A DNA stretch of 6,494 nucleotides. Origin: Bacteroidota bacterium. GTDB lineage: Bacteria; Bacteroidota; Bacteroidia; Cytophagales; Cyclobacteriaceae. How positions within the stretch are numbered: position 1 is the first letter of the stretch; the number at the start of each line of letters is the position of its first letter. Below are positions 1-6,494 of this stretch, piece by piece. The notes under the pieces are model-generated. The model saw nothing but the letters and a program-made list of their open reading frames with translations, was not told the origin of the DNA and searched no databases. The translations under genes were made by a program, and so were the position numbers. The stretch is taken from NCBI GenBank assembly GCA_027297025.1, contig JAPUIM010000223.1, forward strand, positions 1-6,494, given 5' to 3'.

Positions 1-1193
1 ATAGTTGAGATGGCTAGTATTTCCACCTCCTGGTTTTTTAATGAATTGTGGTAAGTTTTTAACAGTTCGGGAGTGACCTTTTTACAATGACCACAATCAG
101 GATCGTAAAAGAACAATACCGTGTAATTGGCAGCTACATTATAGAGTGAAGCCGGTTGCAATAAGGTGTCAAGCAGTTGCATAGCTGGCGCCTGATTTCC
201 GATTAGATTGGGTTTTAATTCCCGTACCCGGTCCTCGATCTTTTTTGAGACCTCATCGTCTACCCAATCGGCACGACCGGTCAAATAATATTTTTCGGCT
301 AAATAAACAAACACTGCGTCCATACCCATGATTTTTGAGGTCTCGAATTTGTTGGTCAGAGATACCACCAGGTACCTGAACACTATGGAATTGTAGCGGG
401 ATTTTTCTATTATAAATTCGGCTGCTCTGGCCAGGGAGTCTGGATGTGGAAAGGTAAGTTTATCCAGGTATTCTGTGACCCTGGAATGAAAAACCGGGGT
501 CCTCAAAAATGCATCATTGGAAAAATCAAGATGATCGAAAAAATGGTCTTTGTAATATTTATAGGATTTGGCTCGATAGTCAGGATCATTTGTATCTGCC
601 AATTCATCGGGTATTTGAGGTTTCCTGGTCAGACTGATCAATTCTGCTACGAAGGTATCAGGATTGTTGTTGATGATATCCAATTGAGCTTTGGCGGTAT
701 TTTTATTGACTTCGGCAATGTCATTTCGAATGGAAGTTGAATCTTTGAGATCGGGATTTTCCAACTCTTTTCTCAGGTCTAAGATCTTTTTTTGATGCTC
801 AGCCATTAACTGTTGGAACTGACTGAAAAGCTCATTTTCCCTGGAACCCGCTGTTTGCATACTGTTTATAAAATGGGTGGTATCGGTAGTCACCTCAAAA
901 TATTGTTGGTTTTCTGCTATGACAAGTTCAAAATATATTTTAGGGGAATAGATAAAATAAACCCCTGGAGCAAGGTTTTTATCTCCCTTAAAACTATAAA
1001 TACCGGGAGAAATTAAGGAGCTGGTATCCGCTACATACTTCTGATTGCCGAAATGGTAACCCAGCAGGACAGCAGTATCCTGGGCATTGGTAATATTTAC
1101 CTGAATGTCATATCCTGCCTTTTGCGCCCAGGTTGATAGATGAAAACAGATTAGGCTAAAAATGATTAACCAGCAATTAATAGTTTTTTTCAT
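1..1193 (-). CDS. Secreted thioredoxin-like protein (DUF4369/DUF5106/redoxin type), C-terminus cut by window edge
   Basis: This reading frame is open from an ATG at 1193 to the left edge and gives 397 residues with no stop. Residues 1-23 form a signal peptide (MKKTINCWLIIFSL, then a probable cut after STWA). Residues about 27-115 are beta-rich and resemble the DUF4369 domain (a Pro-Gly-Val-Tyr turn near 76-79). Residues about 117-330 are mostly helical, as in DUF5106. A thioredoxin-like fold begins near 332 (IGNQAPAMQL) and carries the redox motif DPDCGHCKK, with cysteines 367 and 370. Proteins of this build are exported thiol-disulfide or TlpA/ResA-like redox proteins in Bacteroidota; the exact substrate is unknown. 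About 70-100 residues of the thioredoxin fold should lie beyond the window. No Shine-Dalgarno sequence precedes the start, but a good promoter does. The domain names come from recall of the families, without a profile search; the fold and CxxC motif are directly visible. Confidence 0.92.
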   Translation of the reverse strand, partial: MKKTINCWLIIFSLICFHLSTWAQKAGYDIQVNITNAQDTAVLLGYHFGNQKYVADTSSLISPGIYSFKGDKNLAPGVYFIYSPKIYFELVIAENQQYFEVTTDTTHFINSMQTAGSRENELFSQFQQLMAEHQKKILDLRKELENPDLKDSTSIRNDIAEVNKNTAKAQLDIINNNPDTFVAELISLTRKPQIPDELADTNDPDYRAKSYKYYKDHFFDHLDFSNDAFLRTPVFHSRVTEYLDKLTFPHPDSLARAAEFIIEKSRYNSIVFRYLVVSLTNKFETSKIMGMDAVFVYLAEKYYLTGRADWVDDEVSKKIEDRVRELKPNLIGNQAPAMQLLDTLLQPASLYNVAANYTVLFFYDPDCGHCKKVTPELLKTYHNSLKNQEVEILAIST

Positions 1194-1206
1194 AGTAGAA
1201 ATCGGC

Positions 1207-1238
1207 CAAACCTAAATATTTCAATAAATTACTTCAAA
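1207..1238 (-). promoter_or_regulatory. Bacteroidota-type promoter of the thioredoxin-like gene
   Basis: Read on the minus strand, TTTG (1238-1235) is followed after 20 bp by TAGGTTTG (1214-1207). This matches the Bacteroidota primary sigma factor pattern of a -33 TTTG and a -7 TAnnTTTG element at every fixed base. The -7 box ends only 13 bases before the ATG at 1193, so the transcript should have a very short leader, under about 10 bases. That fits the absence of a ribosome binding site. The start point of transcription is inferred, not seen. Confidence 0.6.
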
Positions 1239-1283
1239 AAAATATAGATAAAACCGGTTAGCCAAAGAAAAATCCAAGTTCCG

Positions 1284-3380
1284 ATGTTAAAACGAATTAT
1301 TAAAGGCTTCAGTTTATTAATGATGTTTTCTGTTGAAAAATTTAGGCTGCCAGGTTTAGGTTTCAACTATCTACATTGGGTTTTGATTATTCTATTAAGC
1401 ACTCCCTACCAGGGCTGGGCAGAGGTAATAAGATTGGAAATAAAATCCAGACAGCCGGTTTTGGGTGAAAAAAGTTATGGATCGGCAGGAGGCTATGAAA
1501 TCATACGTGGTCAGATATTTTTTGAATTCGATCCCGGAAATAAGAGGAATTATAAAATTACCGATATCCAATTAGCTCCGGTGAATGAAAGAGGTAAAGT
1601 TGAGGCAAATGGCAACATCATTATTCTCAAACCCATAGACCCCACCAAATCCAGTGGAATAACCTTGGTGGAAGTAAGTAATCGCGGGGGTAAATTCTCT
1701 CCCCGTTATTTCAACCGGGCGGGCAATGGCGAATTAAATCCATTGGATCTCCAAAGCTTTGGAGATGGATTATTAATGTATTTGGGCGTGACTGTAGTCT
1801 GGGTGGGCTGGCAATTTGATATACCTGAAGAAAATGACAGGCTCAGATTGAACGTGCCAGTAGCACGAAATAAGGATGGCAGTTCCATAACCGGCCTGGT
1901 GCGCAGTGATTGGGTTATTAAGGAAACCACTCAGACCTTGTCCATCGGGCATCGGCAGCAAATTGGGTATCCGGTATCTGTATTTGACGATCCGGTCAAT
2001 ATATTGACCGTCAGGGATGAAAGAGAAGGGCAGCGCAGAATCATTCCCACCACGGAATGGCGATTTGCCAGGCTGTCGGAGGGTGAAATAATTGACGATT
2101 CCTTGCATATTTATATGGAATCCGGATTTGAGGCAGGAAAGATTTATGAATTGGTATATCGCTCCCAGGACCCACCGGTGGTGGGGCTTGGTTTAGGAGT
2201 TATGCGCGATGTCATCTCCTACGCTAAATACCATGATAGTCCTATTTTTTCTGCTAAATATGGGATTGCAGCAGGGGTTTCACAAACCGGAAGGTTCTTA
2301 AGACTATTTCTATACCAGGGATTTAATGAGGATGAACAAGGCAGAAAAGCCTATGATGGTTGTATGATCATTACTGCGGGAGCGGGCAGGGGTAGTTTCA
2401 ACCATCGCTTTGCTCAACCATCACGGGATGCACACCGTTTTTCTGCTTTTTTCTATCCCACCGATCTTTTCCCTTTTACCGGACGGGAGGTAAAGGATCC
2501 TGAAACTGAGATCAGTGATGGTCTATTGGCAAACATCAACCCCGACCTGCTGCCCAAGATCTTTTATATCAACACTGGTTACGAATATTGGGGCCGTGCC
2601 GCCTCTCTCATTCATATTGATCCCCAAGGCAAAAAGGATGTAGATCCTATGGACAACGAACGGATCTATCATTTGGCCAGCGGCCAACATTTTGTGGAGC
2701 GGTTTCCACCCCAGATTAGTACAAAGATTGGCGCTACCAGTAACTACCGGGGGAACCACCTGGACTTTAGTGTGAATTATAGGGCTTTGCTGCAAAAACT
2801 TATACGATGGGTTTCAGAAGACAAAAGCCCTCCGGAGAGTGCCTATCCTACTATAAAAAAGGGCAATCTGGTGCGCATTGATGAACTAGATCTTCCTCCT
2901 ATTCCGGATCTGAGAAAACCATCGGTAATCCACCTGGCTTACCGGGTTGACTACGGTCCTCAGTGGAACCAGGGTATTATTGATTTTCAACCACCGGTAA
3001 TGGGAGAAGCATTTGTTCCTCTGGTTTCGCAGGTAGATGAATATGGTAATGAAATAGGAGGGATCCGAAATGTGGAAATTGTGGTGCCTTTAGCCACCTA
3101 CACCCCCTGGAATTTGAGGACCGGTCTACCCGGTAATCAAATGGAATTGACTGATTTTCGGGGCACTTTTATTCCTTTTCCCAAAAATGAAATTCAAAAA
3201 CAAAATTTCTCCGATAGCCGGCCAGCTGTCAACCAATTGTATGGTTCAAAGAGTGAATACCTGCAAAAAGTCAAATCAGCTACTGAATCATTGATCCAGC
3301 AGGGTTTTGTACTGGAACGAGACCGGGGTTACCTGCAAGATAAAGCCATCCGATACTGGGACTGGGTGATGGCTCAATAA
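1284..3380 (+). CDS. Secreted alpha/beta-hydrolase-domain protein (Abhydrolase_10-like)
   Basis: The 698-residue product begins with a long export signal: a hydrophobic stretch at about 31-40 (HWVLIILLST) and a probable cut after GWA at 46. The mature protein has a beta-rich N-terminal half, then GLGLGVMRDVISYAKY (301-316), the nucleophile elbow AAGVSQTGRFLR with Ser333, GAGRGSFNHRFAQPSRDAHR (366-385), TGYEYWGRAASLIH (431-444) and SGQHF with His469. These blocks in this order match the 'alpha/beta hydrolase domain' family that I recall as PF20091. Ser333 and His469 are the likely catalytic pair; Glu434 is my candidate acid. The substrate is unknown; an exported esterase or related hydrolase is the safe reading. 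The start at 1284 is the first ATG in frame, but Met13 or Met14 (1320, 1323) would give a more usual 33-34-residue signal; no Shine-Dalgarno sequence decides between them. The gene is divergent from the thioredoxin-like gene and convergent with the next, so it is probably transcribed alone. Confidence 0.92.
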   Translation: MLKRIIKGFSLLMMFSVEKFRLPGLGFNYLHWVLIILLSTPYQGWAEVIRLEIKSRQPVLGEKSYGSAGGYEIIRGQIFFEFDPGNKRNYKITDIQLAPVNERGKVEANGNIIILKPIDPTKSSGITLVEVSNRGGKFSPRYFNRAGNGELNPLDLQSFGDGLLMYLGVTVVWVGWQFDIPEENDRLRLNVPVARNKDGSSITGLVRSDWVIKETTQTLSIGHRQQIGYPVSVFDDPVNILTVRDEREGQRRIIPTTEWRFARLSEGEIIDDSLHIYMESGFEAGKIYELVYRSQDPPVVGLGLGVMRDVISYAKYHDSPIFSAKYGIAAGVSQTGRFLRLFLYQGFNEDEQGRKAYDGCMIITAGAGRGSFNHRFAQPSRDAHRFSAFFYPTDLFPFTGREVKDPETEISDGLLANINPDLLPKIFYINTGYEYWGRAASLIHIDPQGKKDVDPMDNERIYHLASGQHFVERFPPQISTKIGATSNYRGNHLDFSVNYRALLQKLIRWVSEDKSPPESAYPTIKKGNLVRIDELDLPPIPDLRKPSVIHLAYRVDYGPQWNQGIIDFQPPVMGEAFVPLVSQVDEYGNEIGGIRNVEIVVPLATYTPWNLRTGLPGNQMELTDFRGTFIPFPKNEIQKQNFSDSRPAVNQLYGSKSEYLQKVKSATESLIQQGFVLERDRGYLQDKAIRYWDWVMAQ

Positions 3381-3405
3381 GGTGGGTTGTGATTGTGAGT
3401 TGATG

Positions 3406-3459
3406 CGTCACTGCCTACCCCACGGTAGGCAGGCGAGCCTGAAGGGCGTGACAGTCCCC
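3406..3459. repeat. REP-like palindromic repeat, copy 1 (interrupted)
   Basis: The copy consists of CGTCACTG (3406-3413) and, after a 20-base interruption, CGAGCC (3434-3439) followed by TGAAGGGCGTGACAGTCCCC (3440-3459). With the interruption removed it aligns with copy 2 at 3470-3504 with four mismatches and one single-base gap over 35 columns. The outer arms ACTG and CAGT pair across the unit. Repeats of the general form GTCAYTGCGAGCC...GGGCGTGGCARTCTC are, from memory, scattered between genes in many Bacteroidota genomes. Confidence 0.7.
3411..3432. repeat. Perfect 9-bp hairpin inserted in REP-like copy 1
   Basis: CTGCCTACC (3411-3419) and GGTAGGCAG (3424-3432) are exact reverse complements around the four-base loop CCAC. 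The 20 bases 3414-3433 are absent from copy 2, and removing them restores an uninterrupted repeat, so they look like a later insertion. The first three bases of the left arm (CTG) belong to the host repeat. CTGCCT...AGGCAG hairpins are, from memory, another common small repeat of Bacteroidota genomes. Confidence 0.7.
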
Positions 3460-3469
3460 ATATACTCAT

Positions 3470-3504
3470 CGTCACTGCGAGCCCACAGGGCGTGGCAGTC
3501 TCCC
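3470..3504. repeat. REP-like palindromic repeat, copy 2 (intact)
   Basis: This unit folds into a two-part hairpin: outer stem ACTGC (3474-3478) with GCAGT (3495-3499), an internal loop (GA against GTG), inner stem GCCC (3481-3484) with GGGC (3488-3491), and an ACA loop. A stem with a small internal bulge is the typical shape of REP elements moved by REP-associated tyrosine transposases. No such transposase is in the window. It lies in the same orientation as copy 1, ten bases after it. Confidence 0.72.
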
Positions 3505-3508
3505 TTTT
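3474..3508 (+). terminator. Possible terminator of the hydrolase gene
   Basis: The copy 2 hairpin (3474-3499) is followed on the plus strand by CTCCCTTTT, so it may end transcription of the hydrolase gene about 95 bases after its stop. The T run is only four bases and six bases away from the stem, which makes it a weak intrinsic terminator. On the minus strand no T run follows the hairpin, though it could still hinder or stabilise the end of the opposing transcript. Confidence 0.35.
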
Positions 3509-3514
3509 AAGCGG

Positions 3515-6262
3515 TTAGTTTGGATCTCCAATCAATTGTTCAAAGCTAATAGGATGCCCGGACTCAGAAATTCCCTCTACACGGACTCTCAATTTTTTGG
3601 CTTTATCTGAATTATAAAATGAAGCAGTAGTATTACCAGATGCGTCCAGTTTAATATCCGGGTCCCAAAATACTGTTGTCTTTCTGTTTTCTATAATTGA
3701 CCAACTTTTTGAACTTTCATAATTAGGGGAGTAGAATTCTCTGACTACCTGACCTTGGGTCAATAAAAGTAAATCCAGAGCTCTTAGCGTGCTTTTCTCC
3801 TGATCCTTGAAATAAAATAACGGATTCTCAATGGTACCCTTGAGCTCTGATGTTAGTAATAAATTCGCATAAATATCCGCACCTGCCGGACTTTGTTCAT
3901 CGATATAGGAATCAACAACTGAAATGGAAAGATTCGCTTTCGCCGGAGATCCGTCCGGTTGTGTAATATTCAATTTAAGGTCTACTTTTTGCCTTGGTTT
4001 CAATGGTTTCAGCTGGGAAGTTATTGCAACATTGTAATCTTGATGGTGATTGATGAAAACCAGCCTTTCACACCGTGGTATTCCAATTTGATCGAACAGG
4101 GTCAATTGCATGATCCCAGAGGGAAATTTGGATTTGGGAATTTCCACAATTGCCACTCCATCCTCAATTTTACCCCTGTGAGAATATGAGGATTGACCCC
4201 GGGATTTCCCAATCAAATAATAATTCTGCCCCCAGTGGTCAGGTGAAGACCTGATTACTATTTTAATTACATTGGACAGCAGGGGATTTACTTTTAAAAT
4301 AAAACCATTTTCTTGAATTGCCGGTAGAGGAAATTTCATTTCCGAGGTATCCGTCTCCACTAAGGCAAAATACTGGTTATTCGAGCCTGGTTTAAAATAT
4401 ACAGCTCCCATCCCATGGTGGAAGCTTTTAAATTTAGTAACCACATTTTGATGTTTATCCACAATCTTACCTTGAATATCCAATCCCCTTCCATTTTCAT
4501 CGGTTGCCTTAAATGCCAATTGGCCAATAATATCAGCCACCAGATAGCCACCTTCGGGAAAAAATTGAAGATCAATTTTCGTATGCCTGTTTCCGTGGTT
4601 TAACTTGGTTTTCTCCGGTCTCAATTCCGGATTGTATATTATGATGGTTGTGGTAAAAAAACGGTCTTTATCAAAATTCTGCATCCAATTGGTATTAGAC
4701 CTCAAAATATAGTTTCCCGAGGATAAGGAATGGGGAATAAGGATATCCCCATAACCAACACCTTTTTCCATAGCTGTATAAAATTTCTTGATCAAAACAC
4801 CCATGGGACTAATCAGTTCCACATTTAAAGTGCCACTTCTATGGTCCAACTGATGGAATACTTGATCTACCAGATAAGCTTTGAACCGTATGTTCTCACC
4901 TGAAGTGTAAAATGATTTATCAAGATGCAAATATACTTTTTGGTCTAAATGTTTATTCAATTCATCCATTTGGCTGATGAGGTTTTTGAGGACCTTATCA
5001 TTGGTTATTCCTGTTTGCTCTAGCGAAAGAGTCTTTCTTTGATTGAGGTAGATAGATCCAAAAGCTTTTTCCAACTCAAAAGCTTCAATCACCTCTTTTT
5101 CTACCGGAGTCCGTTTAACAATCGGATTCTCATCCCAAAAATCTTTGTTATATCCTAACCTATCCAATTTCTCAGCGTCCCCTCTTCTCCCGGTTAATCT
5201 ACCACCCAATCTTTTAGGTTTTGTAGGTTGGTAATATTGATAAAAAGATAAGAGGGCAGAGGTGGATATTTTTTGCTTTTGATCATTGGGAAAGCGATAA
5301 TCAAATTCCTGCTGGATCTGGATATAATCAAGCCGTAAAGATTTCTGTACGGGTAAGAAAGCCAGCTCAAATGTAACCTCATAATTCTCCCAGTTTTCCT
5401 TGCCGGTTATTTGGATCATCTTGAAATCGTCATGAATTATTTTCCCCTTGATCTTTAAGATTTCGTAATTGTCGATATCGATAAAAACCTCACCCCATAA
5501 TGCTGGTTTTTGTATTTCAGGCCAGGGAACGAATTGAATAACAGCTACTTCGCGATCTTCGATAGTGATCCGTTTATGTACCTGTAAAAAATAATATTTG
5601 TCCACTTCCGGGTGGATGGGCATGATGTAATAATCAGTAGGTGGCTGATAAGTGGTAAAAAGTTTTGAAAGTAGTGTGAAGTTTTTGTTGTAAACATAAT
5701 TTTGATTAGTGCCACCTTTTTTTAACGCATAACGACCTTCCTGTACGGCCCATTCCAATATTCCTTGGTTGGAATATTTTGTATCGTAGAAGATCTCATA
5801 CAATTCGAAGAAAGAGGAATCGTTCCTGGTTTTTTGCCGATAAATGGCTTTTCCATAACCCTGATCTTTGGCTTGATAGCGAGTTTTAGTATAGGCTTTT
5901 CTTAAAAGTTCAGAGGCCCAAGGGTCACTTTTTTCACTACCAATGATCACCTCCCTCAAGATATCGACCTTTGGAATCAGGGCTACAATTAATTCTTCAG
6001 GCCCATTTACAACAACATTTTTTTTATGGTAGTTGAGGTGTGAAATAATTAATGTGCGTGGCAGGGTATCGAGCTTAATTAAAAATTCTCCCAATTCATT
6101 GGTTGAAGTGACTCTATAAGTGTGTTGTATTAGAATATTGGTGTATGGGATGGGTTCCTGAGTTTTGGAATCGACCACTTTACCCTCGATAGAGTATTGG
6201 GCAAAGCCGCTAGTGCAACTCAAAAAATACCCAAGAACTAAAAGATGTTTTAGATCAACCAT
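3515..6262 (-). CDS. Large envelope protein: carboxypeptidase-regulatory-like domain plus MG2/macroglobulin-like domains
   Basis: The 915-residue product has a signal peptide (MVDLKHLLVLGYFLSCTSGFA, probable cut before Gln22; Cys16 is a poor lipobox candidate). Residues 23-107 form a carboxypeptidase-regulatory-like beta-sandwich (IEGKVVDSKTQEPIPYTNI). Residues about 110-430 are of unassigned family; the stretch 223-275, with GEVFIDIDNYEILKIKGKI, recalls the middle of DUF5686-type proteins. An MG2-like domain follows at about 440-545 (KVYLHLDKSFYTSGENIRFK), then further macroglobulin-like repeats starting at FFPEGGYLVADIIGQLAFKA (567-586) and continuing through KPRQKVDLKLNITQPDGSPA (755-774). 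The C-terminus has LLLTSELKGTIENPLFYF (801-818), LDLLLLTQG (829-837) and REFYSPNY (841-848). No thioester motif (CxEQ) is present, so it is not a trapping alpha-2-macroglobulin. An exported, possibly outer-membrane-associated role is likely; its partner or substrate is unknown. Relatives usually hold a TonB-plug-like section between the last two motifs, which is missing here. Confidence 0.9.
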   Translation of the reverse strand: MVDLKHLLVLGYFLSCTSGFAQYSIEGKVVDSKTQEPIPYTNILIQHTYRVTSTNELGEFLIKLDTLPRTLIISHLNYHKKNVVVNGPEELIVALIPKVDILREVIIGSEKSDPWASELLRKAYTKTRYQAKDQGYGKAIYRQKTRNDSSFFELYEIFYDTKYSNQGILEWAVQEGRYALKKGGTNQNYVYNKNFTLLSKLFTTYQPPTDYYIMPIHPEVDKYYFLQVHKRITIEDREVAVIQFVPWPEIQKPALWGEVFIDIDNYEILKIKGKIIHDDFKMIQITGKENWENYEVTFELAFLPVQKSLRLDYIQIQQEFDYRFPNDQKQKISTSALLSFYQYYQPTKPKRLGGRLTGRRGDAEKLDRLGYNKDFWDENPIVKRTPVEKEVIEAFELEKAFGSIYLNQRKTLSLEQTGITNDKVLKNLISQMDELNKHLDQKVYLHLDKSFYTSGENIRFKAYLVDQVFHQLDHRSGTLNVELISPMGVLIKKFYTAMEKGVGYGDILIPHSLSSGNYILRSNTNWMQNFDKDRFFTTTIIIYNPELRPEKTKLNHGNRHTKIDLQFFPEGGYLVADIIGQLAFKATDENGRGLDIQGKIVDKHQNVVTKFKSFHHGMGAVYFKPGSNNQYFALVETDTSEMKFPLPAIQENGFILKVNPLLSNVIKIVIRSSPDHWGQNYYLIGKSRGQSSYSHRGKIEDGVAIVEIPKSKFPSGIMQLTLFDQIGIPRCERLVFINHHQDYNVAITSQLKPLKPRQKVDLKLNITQPDGSPAKANLSISVVDSYIDEQSPAGADIYANLLLTSELKGTIENPLFYFKDQEKSTLRALDLLLLTQGQVVREFYSPNYESSKSWSIIENRKTTVFWDPDIKLDASGNTTASFYNSDKAKKLRVRVEGISESGHPISFEQLIGDPN

Positions 6263-6284
6263 TCATGGGAAGGCTTCGTTCCTT

Positions 6285-6316
6285 ATATACAATAACACTA
6301 AATATACAATAACACT
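6285..6316. repeat. Tandem 15-bp direct repeat in divergent promoter region
   Basis: ATATACAATAACACT occurs at 6285-6299 and again, exactly, at 6302-6316, giving a 17-bp period with two-base AA spacing. It lies between the starts of the macroglobulin-like gene (6262) and the partial gene (6344). Read on the minus strand, the junction of the two copies contains TATATTTA (6306-6299), one base from the TAnnTTTG -7 box, but no TTG lies at the right distance upstream, so I do not call a promoter. The repeat could be a paired operator or simple slippage. Confidence 0.7.
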
Positions 6317-6343
6317 GACTAGTTAAAATTACAAATTTCGATT

Positions 6344-6494
6344 ATGAATTTTCGGCCGGTTCAGGGTATTCTTCTACTGGTGTTTTGTTTAACTCCGTTC
6401 ACCATTTTGGCTCAATCAGTTAAAATAGGCTTCCGGCTCAAGGCGGACACGGTTGAAGTTGCGGAATACCAGTTTTCTGATCTGGGCGGCAGCC
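6344..6494 (+). CDS. Start of a secreted protein of unknown function, cut by window edge
   Basis: An ATG at 6344 opens a frame that stays open for 50 codons to the right edge. Residues 1-23 make a good signal peptide: MNFRPVQG, a hydrophobic core ILLLVFCLTPFTIL, then a cut after LA before Gln24. The mature part, beginning QSVKIGFRLKADTVEVAEYQ, is too short to assign to a family. The signal peptide and the divergent position after the macroglobulin-like gene make it a credible gene rather than a chance frame. No Shine-Dalgarno sequence or clear Bacteroidota -7 box precedes it in the 81-base gap. Confidence 0.75.
   Translation, partial: MNFRPVQGILLLVFCLTPFTILAQSVKIGFRLKADTVEVAEYQFSDLGGS

Larger units (their letters stand above)
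3381..3514. other. Convergent intergenic region filled with palindromic repeats
   Basis: These 134 bases separate two genes that end towards each other. The first 24 bases (3381-3404) are G/T-rich and show nothing recognisable. From 3406 to 3504 the space holds two copies of a REP-like repeat and one inserted hairpin, each described separately. Only about ten bases remain before the stop codon of the minus-strand gene. No open reading frame or promoter is apparent here. Confidence 0.8.

Noticed and set aside
444..1016. Two plus-strand open frames (444-740 and 813-1016)
   Set aside because: Both lie wholly inside the minus-strand thioredoxin-like gene, which has a signal peptide, domain pattern and CGHC motif. 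Their translations are rich in Ile, Phe and Cys and resemble no protein family.
1204..1263. GGCCAAACC (1204-1212) facing GGTTAGCC (1256-1263), and the palindrome AACCGGTT (1252-1259), as operator candidates
   Set aside because: The inverted match is imperfect and short in an AT-rich 90-bp gap, one arm overlaps the promoter -7 box, and an 8-bp palindrome is expected by chance often enough to be no evidence alone.
1706..2795. Minus-strand open frames inside the hydrolase gene (1706-1930, 1773-2108, 2523-2795)
   Set aside because: They are antisense to conserved hydrolase blocks, overlap one another in part, and show no start signal or recognisable domain.
3405..3504. The repeated units as a CRISPR array
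   Set aside because: There are only two diverged copies, with a ten-base gap, no spacers of even length, and each unit is itself a hairpin of REP type.
3959..5382. Short frames on both strands inside the macroglobulin-like gene (3959-4189, 4360-4575, 4415-4603, 5194-5382)
   Set aside because: All are contained in the 915-residue coding frame, whose domain motifs run continuously through these positions.
6263..6280. AAGGAA on the minus strand (near 6278-6283) as a Shine-Dalgarno sequence for the macroglobulin-like gene
   Set aside because: It lies more than 15 bases from the ATG, too far for normal pairing, and Bacteroidota genes usually lack such sites.

Overview
The window looks like a piece of a Bacteroidota chromosome, probably a Saprospiria, Chitinophagia or Cytophagia-type lineage. 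This rests on four things. The protein families are characteristic: a DUF4369/DUF5106-type thioredoxin-like protein, and a carboxypeptidase-regulatory-like plus MG2 macroglobulin-like protein. The signal peptides end in A-Q or similar. There are no Shine-Dalgarno sequences before the starts. One intergenic region carries a clear Bacteroidota-type promoter (TTTG, 20 bp, TAnnTTTG). The genus cannot be fixed from the sequence.

The layout is four genes on alternating strands (- + - +), so no operon is visible. Positions 1-1193 (minus) hold the first 397 residues of a secreted thioredoxin-like protein that runs off the left edge. A 90-bp divergent promoter region separates it from 1284-3380 (plus), a secreted alpha/beta-hydrolase-domain protein of 698 residues. 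A 134-bp convergent gap (3381-3514) follows. It is largely filled by two diverged copies of a REP-like palindromic repeat, the first interrupted by a second, unrelated hairpin element. Positions 3515-6262 (minus) encode a 915-residue envelope protein with a carboxypeptidase-regulatory-like domain, a middle region of unassigned family and macroglobulin-like (MG2-type) domains. An 81-bp divergent gap with a 17-bp-period tandem repeat leads to the start of a fourth secreted protein at 6344, cut by the right edge.

All four products carry export signals, so the region encodes cell-envelope or periplasmic proteins. Nothing shows that they act in one pathway: every gene appears to have its own transcription unit. 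The most unusual points are the repeat-within-a-repeat between the convergent genes, and the macroglobulin-like protein, which appears to lack the TonB-plug-like section that relatives usually carry just before the C-terminal motif. I see no tRNA, rRNA, CRISPR array, transposase or phage gene.
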